A DNA stretch of 36,340 bases from UBA6183 sp041302975 (GCA_041302975.1 JBFYQC010000213.1:1-36340); one strand, 5' to 3'; shown: positions 25,633 to 33,126, counted from the first letter of the stretch. Notes: generated by a model not told the origin, from the letters alone. Translations and numbers: made by a program.

Positions 25633-26373
25633 ATGACGAAGTTATCGGTAAACATTAATAAAATAGCCACCTTACGTAACTCAAGAGGTGGAAGCAATCC
25701 TGACGTGGTAAAAACAGCCATCGATATTGAACGTTTTGGGGCTGATGGCATTACAGTGCATCCTCGCCCAGATGAACGCCATATTAGGTATGCCGATGTT
25801 TACGAATTAACCAAGGTACTTACCACAGAATTTAATATAGAAGGTAATCCTAAAGAGCAAAAATTTATTGATTTGGTATTGGCCACAAAACCTACTCAAG
25901 TAACATTAGTACCAGATGCTGAAGGACAGCTTACCAGCGACCACGGCTGGGATACCATCTCTAATAAAAGCTATTTAAAGGAGACCATTGCTTTATTTAA
26001 ATCAAACGGAATACGCACCAGTATTTTTGTTGATGCGGACATTAAAATGGTAGAAGGAGCTAAAGAAACCGGCACCGACCGCATTGAACTTTACACGGAA
26101 AGTTATGCGCATCAATACTCAATCCAAAAAGAAAAAGCAATAGCGCTATTTATTGAAGCTGCAAAAAAAGCGCAAGAATTAAACTTAGGCTTGAATGCAG
26201 GACATGATTTATCTTTAGAAAATTTAGCCTATTTCGCGCAACACGTGCCCGGATTATTAGAGGTAAGCATTGGCCATGCACTAATTGCAGATGCATTGTA
26301 TTATGGTTTAGAAAACACCGTTCAACTTTATAAAAGAAGTTTATATAATATCACTAACAACTTGGAATTTTAA
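25633..26373 (+). CDS. pdxJ: Pyridoxine 5'-phosphate synthase
   Basis: PdxJ condenses 1-deoxyxylulose 5-phosphate with 3-amino-2-oxopropyl phosphate to give pyridoxine 5'-phosphate in the DXP-dependent vitamin B6 pathway. The 246-residue protein has the TIM-barrel pattern of the family: LSVNINKIATLRNSRGG near the N-terminus, the active-site TVHPRPDERHI (41-51), a conserved glutamate region in TDRIELYTE, and the GLNAGHDL and SIGHALIADAL motifs that bind phosphate. I start at the ATG at 25633; an in-frame TTG at 25606 falls inside the promoter. The next gene follows after three bases. Confidence 0.95.
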   Translation: MTKLSVNINKIATLRNSRGGSNPDVVKTAIDIERFGADGITVHPRPDERHIRYADVYELTKVLTTEFNIEGNPKEQKFIDLVLATKPTQVTLVPDAEGQLTSDHGWDTISNKSYLKETIALFKSNGIRTSIFVDADIKMVEGAKETGTDRIELYTESYAHQYSIQKEKAIALFIEAAKKAQELNLGLNAGHDLSLENLAYFAQHVPGLLEVSIGHALIADALYYGLENTVQLYKRSLYNITNNLEF

Positions 26374-26376
26374 AAC

Positions 26377-27012
26377 ATGACAGACATTTTAGCGTTACTG
26401 AATAAATTTTATCCTCAATTTGATGATGCGTTAAAACAATCGATTGCATCGAAAGCTGTTGTTAAACAGTTTAGAGCAGGAGATGAAATCATGCGCAGTG
26501 GGCAGTATTTAAAATCAACCATGTTGGTTACCAGAGGGCGTGTAAAACTATTTACCAATGGAGAAGATGGTGAAGAATTTTTCATGTACTACCTAGAACC
26601 CGGGCAAGCTTGTGCATTGTCTTTTGTGTGTGCTGCACGAAATAGAAAAAGTGATTTAGAGGCCATTGCCATTGAAGATGTAGAGGCCATTATGATTCCT
26701 ATAGAACTGATGGACGACTTGATGATTAAACATAAAAGTTGGTATTATTTCGTGATTGAATCATACCGAAATCGCTATCAGGAGGTATTGGATGCCTTAC
26801 GCAGCGTAGCTTTTCATGGAATGGATGAAAGATTGGAGTACTATTTAATTAAACAAAAAAACGCGTTCCAAAGTAAAACACTCAATTTAACTCACGAGCA
26901 AATTGCAAACGATTTAAATTCTTCTCGTGTGGTTATTTCAAGGCTGCTAAAACAAATGGAAAACGATGGAAAAGTGAAACTGTTGCGCAATGCTATCGAG
27001 ATTAACTTTTAG
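26377..27012 (+). CDS. Crp/Fnr-family transcriptional regulator with a CX5C motif
   Basis: This 211-residue protein has the Crp/Fnr layout: a cupin-like sensor domain (about 10-110), a long dimer helix (about 115-140) and a winged helix-turn-helix (about 150-211) with LTHEQIANDLNSSRVVISRLLK. The phosphate-binding cassette of cAMP binders (GE...RSA) is absent. In its place PGQACALSFVC holds the only two cysteines, C79 and C85. The N-terminal iron-sulfur cysteines of Fnr are also absent. In the recognition helix the glutamate of CRP and Fnr is replaced by valine (SSRVVISR), so its site should differ from TGTGA or TTGAT. It starts three bases after pdxJ. I infer a thiol- or persulfide-responsive activator and name it as candidate regulator of the sites at 33113-34122. 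Confidence 0.85.
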   Translation: MTDILALLNKFYPQFDDALKQSIASKAVVKQFRAGDEIMRSGQYLKSTMLVTRGRVKLFTNGEDGEEFFMYYLEPGQACALSFVCAARNRKSDLEAIAIEDVEAIMIPIELMDDLMIKHKSWYYFVIESYRNRYQEVLDALRSVAFHGMDERLEYYLIKQKNAFQSKTLNLTHEQIANDLNSSRVVISRLLKQMENDGKVKLLRNAIEINF

Positions 27013-27028
27013 TTTTAAACCCTATTTA

Positions 27029-27835
27029 TTATACATTGGTGATACGTTGTCTAACCACCTCGTAGGCTGCAATGCCCGCAGCTACTGAAACATTAAGTGA
27101 TTGAACACCAACATCTAACGGTATGCGAACTAACTCAACACAACGTTTGAGTACATCTTCGCTAATACCCGTTTCTTCGTTACCCATAATTATGGCAACA
27201 GGCACTGTTAAATCCAATTGATGAATCATTCCTTTACCTTTCTCGCTGCAACCAACAGTAAATATTCCCGATTGGTTTAAAAGTTCCATCACCGTTTTCA
27301 TGTTCTTCTCACGACAAACTGGTAAATGATGTAAAGCTCCTGCTGAAGTTTTAATGGCATCTTCATTTACCTGAACACTTCCCTGATCGGGAATAACAAT
27401 GGTATGTACACCTGCACAGTAGGCACTACGTGCAATAGCACCAAAGTTTCGTACATCCGTTATTCTATCCAACACCAATACAAAAGGCACTTTACCTTCT
27501 TCAAACAATTGCGGAATTATATTTTCGAGTTTGTGATAAGTTACCGGAGATACAAAAGCTAAAACACCCTGGTGGTTTTTGTTGGAAGGAAATAAACTAG
27601 ACTCCTTTGGAACGTACTGTGTTGGTATATTTAATTCACGGGCCAACTTGGTTAAACTTTGCAATAAAGGTCCTGTATCACCACGTTGAAAAATAATTTT
27701 ATTTAATTCTTTACCGGCATTTATCGCCTCTGTAACTGCATGTATGCCATATATGGCTTGATGTTTATCTGCAGGTTTTTCTGTTCTTTTAAAATTACCT
27801 TGCGGTTTGCCGTAGTTTTTTCTGTTTGGGTACAT
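27029..27835 (-). CDS. rlmB: 23S rRNA (guanosine-2251-2'-O)-methyltransferase RlmB
   Basis: This SpoU-family (SPOUT) methyltransferase modifies the ribose of G2251 in the peptidyl-transferase P loop. The 268-residue protein has the N-terminal substrate-binding domain starting IYGIHAVTEAINAGKE. The three SpoU motifs follow: LDRITDVRNFGAIARSA with the catalytic arginine, IIMGNEETGIS, and IPLDVGVQSLNVSVAAGIAAYE at the knotted C-terminus. A basic, glycine-rich leader (residues 1-25) precedes it. A TAnnTTTG element lies just 7 bases before the ATG, so the message may have almost no leader. TrmH-type tRNA methylation is a less likely alternative. Confidence 0.92.
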   Translation of the reverse strand: MYPNRKNYGKPQGNFKRTEKPADKHQAIYGIHAVTEAINAGKELNKIIFQRGDTGPLLQSLTKLARELNIPTQYVPKESSLFPSNKNHQGVLAFVSPVTYHKLENIIPQLFEEGKVPFVLVLDRITDVRNFGAIARSAYCAGVHTIVIPDQGSVQVNEDAIKTSAGALHHLPVCREKNMKTVMELLNQSGIFTVGCSEKGKGMIHQLDLTVPVAIIMGNEETGISEDVLKRCVELVRIPLDVGVQSLNVSVAAGIAAYEVVRQRITNV

Positions 27836-27842
27836 GTGGCCG

Positions 27843-27850
27843 CAAATGTA
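27843..27850 (-). promoter_or_regulatory. -7 element of rlmB, leaderless geometry
   Basis: The minus strand reads TACATTTG, an exact TAnnTTTG match, ending 7 bases before the A of the rlmB ATG. Transcription would begin at or within a base or two of the start codon. No TTG at the -33 distance was seen. Confidence 0.4.
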
Positions 27851-27859
27851 AGTAATTAT

Positions 27860-27957
27860 TTGGAGGTTAGAAATTGGAGGCTAGAGGCTAGACAATTAGA
27901 TAGAGTAGCTCAAAGCATCAACAACTAATCGCTATTCAACCTATCAACTAATAACTA
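27860..27957. repeat. Degenerate 7-base-periodic repeat between rlmB and fpr
   Basis: From 27860 the sequence runs in imperfect heptads: TTGGAGG, TTAGAAA, TTGGAGG, CTAGAGG, CTAGACA, ATTAGAT. At 27944-27957 it ends in TCAACTA and ATAACTA, which are complementary in style to the GTTATTA words at 24327. It contains no gene and no clear hairpin. This is a low-complexity intergenic element of unknown role. Confidence 0.5.
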
Positions 27958-28671
27958 ATCATACAACTCAAACTTAATTTGAGATTTATCGTAACCCATG
28001 GCAGTTAAACGTTCACGGGCTTCCATAATCATATTTTTCCACCCACATAAATAAAAGGTAGCCGGACGTTTATCTGCAAAAAGATGTTCATACACATGAT
28101 GTACATATCCATGCTCTCCTGTCCAATCTTCATTAGGTCTTGATAGCACAGGGATAAAAGATAAGTATGGATACTTGCCACTTAGTGCCTGCATCTCTAT
28201 TTTATACAAGATGTCTTGTGTGGTTCGGCACCCAAATACCAAATAAATATTTTTATGTGGTATATTTTGGTTGATAATATGGTGTAACATGCTTCTAAGT
28301 GGAGCAATACCTGTTCCTGTTGCTACCAAACATAGGTCATCATTTATTTGCTCTGGAAGTGTAAACTTACCTAATGGCCCTGCTACAGAAACACTATCAC
28401 CAATTTTAAAGTTCTCCCACATGTGCGGGGTACCAATACCGGTAGGGTTTAAAACGATGATTAGTTCGAAAATATTATCGTTTCCGGGAGCTGATGCAAT
28501 GGAATAACTTCTGTTGGTTATTTTAGATTCAATGGGCAAATCAACCATTACAAACTGGCCCGGCTTAAAATCAAACTGCTCAGTTTCCGGGAATTTAAAG
28601 AAGAACCGTTTTACAGCCGGAGATTCATCAATAATGTGAATGATGGTAGCCTGTCGATAATTTATTTTCAT
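27955..28671 (-). CDS. Ferredoxin-NADP+ reductase-like FAD enzyme
   Basis: This 238-residue flavoprotein belongs to the ferredoxin-NADP reductase superfamily and moves electrons between NAD(P)H and a ferredoxin or similar carrier. The FAD-binding barrel carries RSYSIAS (54-60) and GPLGKFTL (98-105). The NADP domain has GTGIAPLRS (119-127), VFGCRTTQDILY and the C-terminal YLCGWKNMIMEARERL. It has no 2Fe-2S domain, so it is not a phenol-hydroxylase-type reductase. The final residues do not show the C-terminal aromatic stacking residue of plant-type enzymes. Bacterial Fpr is the closest match I recognise; the partner is unknown. Confidence 0.88.
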   Translation of the reverse strand: MKINYRQATIIHIIDESPAVKRFFFKFPETEQFDFKPGQFVMVDLPIESKITNRSYSIASAPGNDNIFELIIVLNPTGIGTPHMWENFKIGDSVSVAGPLGKFTLPEQINDDLCLVATGTGIAPLRSMLHHIINQNIPHKNIYLVFGCRTTQDILYKIEMQALSGKYPYLSFIPVLSRPNEDWTGEHGYVHHVYEHLFADKRPATFYLCGWKNMIMEARERLTAMGYDKSQIKFELYD

Positions 28672-28705
28672 AACGGTAGCAGTTATACAGCATCAATTAT
28701 TTGTG

Positions 28706-28719
28706 TTACATAATTGTAA
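28706..28719. promoter_or_regulatory. Palindrome upstream of the fpr-like gene
   Basis: TTACA-TAAT-TGTAA is a perfect 5-4-5 palindrome, 35 bases before the fpr-like ATG and 101 before the M6 protease start. The size is that of a dimeric Crp/Fnr or TetR-type operator. The half-site differs in order from GTAAC, so I do not group it with the sulfur-module sites. Confidence 0.35.
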
Positions 28720-28756
28720 AAAATACTGTAATTATCGAACTAAATTACAATAAAAC

Positions 28757-28787
28757 TTGTTAAGTAAATAATTAAACCTTAGTTTTA
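28757..28787 (+). promoter_or_regulatory. Promoter of the M6 metalloprotease gene
   Basis: A TTG (28757-28759) is followed after 20 bases by TAGTTTTA (28780-28787), matching TAnnTTTG at seven of eight bases. The predicted transcript starts about 26 bases before the ATG at 28820. Confidence 0.4.
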
Positions 28788-28819
28788 TTTTCTAAAATTA
28801 TAAACGCACCATTTATTTG

Positions 28820-31180
28820 ATGAAAAACTTATTTACAGTACTCGGTTCATTTCTCCTCATTACCCTCCTTGCCTTTCCTCAATTTATACATGCTCAAAGA
28901 AGTAATTGCAATGTAGCCCCTTACACCAACACCATTAATCAACCTGATGGTAGTAAAATTACTTTGCGTGCTTTAGGCAATGAAGCTATTCATTACTTGG
29001 AAACTGAAGATGGTTTTACTGTATTGAAAAACAATAATGGCTTTTACGAATATGCCATAGCTGATGATGCTGGTAATTTAACCACAAGTGGACTTATTGC
29101 CCGCGATGGTGTAAATATGAAAGCCAATGTTTTACCACATTTGAGGTACAGCAGTGCGCAACAAAATATGCTCCTGCAAATGCATCAGCAATTAGAGCCA
29201 AACGAGCCTTTAAATAAAGCAGCAGGACCATATCCTTTTCCGTCAACCGGAAACCGCAAGATATTGGTGGTTTTGGTTGAATACCCAGATTTAAGAGCAA
29301 CCATTGCAAAAGAAAATTTCGAGTTATTACTTAACCAACCAAATTACAACGGAACTGGTTCTTTCCGTGATTTTTTTCTGGCTACCTCGAGCGGTAAGTT
29401 AAATCTTGAAAGTATAGTTTATGGCTGGGTAATGGCTGATAGTAGCCATCTTTATTATGGAAGAAATAGTAGCCCTAGTTACAACAATGCAACACGTCAG
29501 CTATTACTAGGTGCGCTAAAAGATGCTAACGATTCCTTCAATGTGGATTTTAGTCAGTTTGACAATGATGATGATGGCTTTGTGGATGGCGTAATTTTAA
29601 TGCATGCGGGTATAGGTGCAGAAGAACAAAGTGCTCCCAATGCAAACAATTATATTTGGTCATTTAGGTCAACATTACCAACCAATCTAAGACCAACGTA
29701 TGATGGCGTGCAAGTTTCTGCCTATGGCATGTTTCCTGAGAAAAGATACAACGGAGGAGCATATTCAATTGTTGGTATAGGTGTTGCAGCCCATGAGTTT
29801 GGTCATTTATTAGATTTACCGGATTTATACTCAACCCAAAGTAACAATGAAGCGGCTGGAAATTATTCATTGATGGCAGGTGGACCTTGGTTAAATAATG
29901 AAAGAACACCATGTTTAAATGATGCATGGAGTAGAATTCGCATGGGCTGGGTTACACCAACTGTTATTACAGATACCGCTTTATATACACTTCCTTATGC
30001 AGTTGTTGATAGTGATATGGTATTCAGAATAAATACTTCAGTAGCCAATGAATATTACTTATTAGAAAACCGTCAACGTAAAGGTTTTGACATGTATTTA
30101 CCATCAAAAGGTTTAGCTATTTGGCATATTAACACCAATCGCGCGCGATTACTAAGCGAAGCTTCAAACAATGTTAATAATGATACCTCACAATTGGGTG
30201 TAGGCATTATGCAAGCAGATGGATTAAGGCACTTGGAGCGTAATATCAATAGAGGTGATGCAAGCGATTTGTATCCATTAACTGCCAATCAAAACTTCAC
30301 CCCAACATCAATGCCTGCAAGTAATTTACATTTAAAGGTGAATGGCATTCGTCAACCATCCAATGTTGCAATAACAGATATTAAACAATTAGCAGATAGC
30401 AGTATAGTTTTTGAATATGGTATGAATTCATCTGCATCATACACCGCTAACAGATTTAGTGGATGCGGCCCGGTGAATGTGAACTTCACAGCTAACCCAC
30501 AAGGAGGCGATGCTTATACGTGGGATTTAGGTGATGGACAGACTGCCAATACTAAAACCGTAGCTAAAACATTTAATAAAACAGGCGATTACCCTGTAAC
30601 ACTTTATCTTTACAAACAAGGTAACCTGATAGATTCGAATACACAGTTTATAAAAGTATTGGAAACACCTGAAATTGATTACGAATGGGTAAGAGATACC
30701 GGCAACTACGTTACTTTTGTAGATAAAACATTATATGGCAAAACTTATGCATGGACGTTTACATCTGATACTGTATTAAGAGCATACGAAGCAAACCCTA
30801 CCATTAAAACAAGCGGACCTCAAAAAATACAAGTTAAATTAACTGTAACAAGTAATGCAAGTTGCGTTAAATCAAGAACCGATAGTATACAAATATTTGC
30901 TTTAGGATTAAATAATAACATTGCTAATCAAATAAACTTACAAGCATATCCAATACCATTCAACGATTTACTCCAGTTAAATATGGATGTTAAACAAAAC
31001 GAATCGGCTATGATAGAATTGTTCAATATCACTGGACAAAAAATGCTTGATAAAAGAATTGATTTAACAGTAGGTGTCAATCAAATTAACTTAAATACCA
31101 ACTCATTAAAAAGCGGCATGCACATGGTAAAAGTAAGCACTACAGCAGGTACAGCATGGTTAAAAACAATTAAAGAATAA
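28820..31180 (+). CDS. Secreted M6-family metalloprotease with PKD domain and type IX sorting domain
   Basis: This 786-residue protein is an immune-inhibitor-A-type zinc endopeptidase exported to the cell surface or medium. It has a signal peptide (ending FIHAQ), a propeptide-like region (to about 135) and an M6 catalytic domain (about 145-440). The zinc motif HEFGHLLDLPD starts at residue 325, a calcium-like loop DNDDDGFVDG lies near 248-257, and the methionine turn is SLMAGG near 350. A PKD domain follows (about 548-613, with WDLGDGQTA). The C-terminal type A sorting domain (about 707-786) has YPIPFNDLLQLN and SGMHMVKV, the signals recognised by the type IX system. The ATG at 28820 is preferred over an adjacent TTG. 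comF starts four bases later. Confidence 0.93.
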   Translation: MKNLFTVLGSFLLITLLAFPQFIHAQRSNCNVAPYTNTINQPDGSKITLRALGNEAIHYLETEDGFTVLKNNNGFYEYAIADDAGNLTTSGLIARDGVNMKANVLPHLRYSSAQQNMLLQMHQQLEPNEPLNKAAGPYPFPSTGNRKILVVLVEYPDLRATIAKENFELLLNQPNYNGTGSFRDFFLATSSGKLNLESIVYGWVMADSSHLYYGRNSSPSYNNATRQLLLGALKDANDSFNVDFSQFDNDDDGFVDGVILMHAGIGAEEQSAPNANNYIWSFRSTLPTNLRPTYDGVQVSAYGMFPEKRYNGGAYSIVGIGVAAHEFGHLLDLPDLYSTQSNNEAAGNYSLMAGGPWLNNERTPCLNDAWSRIRMGWVTPTVITDTALYTLPYAVVDSDMVFRINTSVANEYYLLENRQRKGFDMYLPSKGLAIWHINTNRARLLSEASNNVNNDTSQLGVGIMQADGLRHLERNINRGDASDLYPLTANQNFTPTSMPASNLHLKVNGIRQPSNVAITDIKQLADSSIVFEYGMNSSASYTANRFSGCGPVNVNFTANPQGGDAYTWDLGDGQTANTKTVAKTFNKTGDYPVTLYLYKQGNLIDSNTQFIKVLETPEIDYEWVRDTGNYVTFVDKTLYGKTYAWTFTSDTVLRAYEANPTIKTSGPQKIQVKLTVTSNASCVKSRTDSIQIFALGLNNNIANQINLQAYPIPFNDLLQLNMDVKQNESAMIELFNITGQKMLDKRIDLTVGVNQINLNTNSLKSGMHMVKVSTTAGTAWLKTIKE

Positions 31181-31184
31181 CAGT

Positions 31185-31862
31185 ATGATTAACACGTTGG
31201 TTGGCTTAATATTCCCCAACTTGTGCGTGGGTTGCAACGGAGTGCTTTTAGCTGCTGAGCAACATATTTGTACCCATTGTATAGAAAACTTTCCTGAAAC
31301 AAAATTTCACACCCTACCCGAAAATCAGCTTGAAAAAGCATTTTGGGGTAGGGTGAACATAGAACGTGCCTACTCGTTTTTAGTATTTAGAAAACAAGGC
31401 ATCGTACAAAAAATATTACACGAACTAAAATATAGCAACAATCCTGAGTTAGGTATTATGCTTGGTCAAATTTATGGCTCCAAGTTACGTGAATTCGGAA
31501 TTGGTTTTGATGCCGTAATTGCGATCCCCCTACACGAAAAAAAACAAAAGTTACGCGGTTATAACCAAAGTGATTGTTTTGCTCAGGGAATTGCACAATC
31601 ATTACAATGTGCGCATTTAAAAAATGTAGTTGTACGCAATAAGTATACAGATACGCAAACCCAAAAAAGCAGATTCGACCGTTGGTTAAATGTGGGTGAT
31701 GTTTTTGGAATTGAAACACCCGATTTAATTCAGCACAAAAAAGTATTATTAGTTGATGACGTCATCACAACCGGAGCCACTATTGAAGCCTGTGCCCACA
31801 GCATTTTAAATTACACACCACACTTAAGTGTGGCTAGTATTGCTTGTGTAGTTAATCAATAA
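31185..31862 (+). CDS. comF: ComF-family phosphoribosyltransferase-like protein
   Basis: ComF-family proteins combine a small zinc finger with a type I phosphoribosyltransferase fold and are linked to DNA uptake in naturally competent bacteria. The four cysteines C14, C17, C29 and C32 form the finger. The PRPP-binding loop VLLVDDVITTGAT sits near residues 186-198. The length of 225 residues is normal. It starts four bases after the protease gene. Its TAA stop touches the stop of the converging thioredoxin-like gene with no base between them. Confidence 0.92.
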   Translation: MINTLVGLIFPNLCVGCNGVLLAAEQHICTHCIENFPETKFHTLPENQLEKAFWGRVNIERAYSFLVFRKQGIVQKILHELKYSNNPELGIMLGQIYGSKLREFGIGFDAVIAIPLHEKKQKLRGYNQSDCFAQGIAQSLQCAHLKNVVVRNKYTDTQTQKSRFDRWLNVGDVFGIETPDLIQHKKVLLVDDVITTGATIEACAHSILNYTPHLSVASIACVVNQ

Positions 31863-32405
31863 TCAATTCAGCAAAGCGCCTGTTATATCGTTTAATTTAT
31901 CTTCGGTATATGCGCCTGATGTCTGGTAAATAACACTTCCATCTTTTTCAACCACAATAAAATGTGGCAAACTTTTATCGGTTATATTTAATGATTTCAT
32001 TAAAACATCCATATCTGTATCAGTGTACATAAAGTTTCCATGAAATTTTTTATCCACCTGAATTTGGGCTTTCTTGATCATTTCCGGTAAAGCTAATTTA
32101 GCCAAACCTTTAACAGCACCTACAAAACATAAATTGGCGTTATACATATTTCCGCTCATCATCCCTCCTACACCATCAGCCATTAACGAGTTATACAATG
32201 GTTGAGACCAATTTTGCATATATTTATCTGCCTTGGTGCTTAACATTAATGCAATTACGGTACGCTTATTTTGCATATCTGTTGGCAGCACCACTTGCTT
32301 ATCTTTTAAATTGGTACATGTAATATTTGGAAATTTATTGCTTTGTTTAAACGAGAATAATATCGGCAATCCGAGCACTAAAACTAATATCAGGTACTTT
32401 TTCAT
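31863..32405 (-). CDS. Thioredoxin-fold envelope protein without CXXC
   Basis: The function is unknown. The 181-residue protein begins with a signal or anchor segment (MKKYLILVLVLGLPILFSF) and then resembles a thioredoxin-like fold. FPNITCTNLKDKQVVLP looks like the N-terminal strand of TlpA-type proteins, and LPHFIVVEKDGSVIYQTSG looks like the cis-proline strand and hairpin. The redox CXXC is absent; the two cysteines (in ITCTNL and NLCFVG) are isolated. It may be a structural or regulatory relative. I chose the ATG at 32405, which opens the signal peptide; an ATG at 32444 would add 13 residues. It lies downstream of tlpA, behind that gene's terminator. Confidence 0.7.
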   Translation of the reverse strand: MKKYLILVLVLGLPILFSFKQSNKFPNITCTNLKDKQVVLPTDMQNKRTVIALMLSTKADKYMQNWSQPLYNSLMADGVGGMMSGNMYNANLCFVGAVKGLAKLALPEMIKKAQIQVDKKFHGNFMYTDTDMDVLMKSLNITDKSLPHFIVVEKDGSVIYQTSGAYTEDKLNDITGALLN

Positions 32406-32406
32406 T

Positions 32407-32445
32407 GGTGAATAAATTGTAAAAGCAATGATAAAATTATTCACC
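32407..32445. repeat. Inverted repeat just upstream of the thioredoxin-fold gene
   Basis: Perfect 9-base arms (32407-32415 and 32437-32445) flank a 21-base spacer, beginning one base before the ATG at 32405. It could be an operator or a leader stem that hides the start. A TATCATTG element (minus strand, 32433-32426) lies in the spacer. Confidence 0.35.
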
Positions 32446-32476
32446 TAAAATTTAACAAGTAATTACACACATAGCC

Positions 32477-32512
32477 ACAAAAAAGCCCACGTTATATTAC
32501 TAACGTGGGCTT
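32477..32512 (-). terminator. Intrinsic terminator of tlpA
   Basis: A perfect 12-bp stem (32483-32494 with 32501-32512) has a 6-base loop and is followed on the minus strand by TTTTTTG. It lies 20 bases after the tlpA stop and isolates it from the next gene. Confidence 0.88.
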
Positions 32513-32532
32513 CAAAATATTTATTTACTGTA

Positions 32533-33051
32533 TTACTTAGTCAATAAGTCAACAAACTCTTGTGTGTCGTAATTGGTGCTACCTTGAATGGTTTTAACCA
32601 ACTCTCCTTTTTCATTAAACACAAAGGTTGCCGGTATGCCATCAACATTAAATAATGCAGGTAAGTTAGCAGCCGGATAATACATTAACATACTTAATTT
32701 GTTGGTAGTTTTATAATTAATAGCCTTATTAAAATCATCATCTAAACTCAACATAACAAATTCAACCTTTTTACCTTTAGTTTTATTGTAAAGAGATTCA
32801 ATGGAAGGCATTTCTCTTCTACATGGCCCACACCAAGTAGCCCAGAGGTTTACAAACACTCTTTTACCTTTAAAGCTATTTAAATTCACCGTTTTACCTT
32901 GGTCGTTTTTAACCATAAAATCGGGAAGGTTTGCAGCTTGCATATCAGCCACTTTAACACTTTTAGTTTTTGATAAATTAGCATTATAGGTAGTATATCC
33001 AACTAAGCTCAAGGCTAAGACTCCTACACTTATTAATTTTAATGTTGTCAT
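32533..33051 (-). CDS. TlpA-like thioredoxin-family disulfide reductase
   Basis: This 172-residue periplasmic or membrane-anchored thioredoxin reduces or exchanges disulfides. An N-terminal helix (residues 4-22) acts as signal or anchor. The AhpC/TSA-Redoxin-like domain holds the active site WCGPC (W73, C74, C77) and the cis-proline in DGIPATFVF. TlpA-type proteins reduce partner thiols such as cytochrome c maturation factors; the partner here is unknown. It is divergent from tauE across 233 bases. Its promoter carries a GTAAC-N4-GTTAC site with the same geometry as tauE and the MBL-rhodanese gene, which suggests a role in the same thiol or sulfur response. Confidence 0.9.
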   Translation of the reverse strand: MTTLKLISVGVLALSLVGYTTYNANLSKTKSVKVADMQAANLPDFMVKNDQGKTVNLNSFKGKRVFVNLWATWCGPCRREMPSIESLYNKTKGKKVEFVMLSLDDDFNKAINYKTTNKLSMLMYYPAANLPALFNVDGIPATFVFNEKGELVKTIQGSTNYDTQEFVDLLTK

Positions 33052-33082
33052 ATTATTTTAAAAATTAGTTTTAATCACCGTA

Positions 33083-33090
33083 CAATAATA
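33083..33090 (-). promoter_or_regulatory. -7 element of tlpA
   Basis: The minus strand reads TATTATTG, matching TAnnTTTG at seven of eight bases, 31 bases before the ATG. No TTG is present at the -33 distance. The palindrome at 33113-33126 is centred 36.5 bases upstream of its last G. Confidence 0.5.
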
Positions 33091-33112
33091 ATACCATAAA
33101 ACAGGTATGCAT

Positions 33113-33126
33113 GTAACATTAGTTAC
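33113..33126. promoter_or_regulatory. Crp/Fnr-type operator 1 (tlpA)
   Basis: GTAAC-ATTA-GTTAC is a perfect 5-4-5 palindrome. It is centred at 33119.5, where a class II activator of the minus-strand tlpA promoter would bind. Two other promoters of this region show the same site type and exactly the same spacing. Confidence 0.65.
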
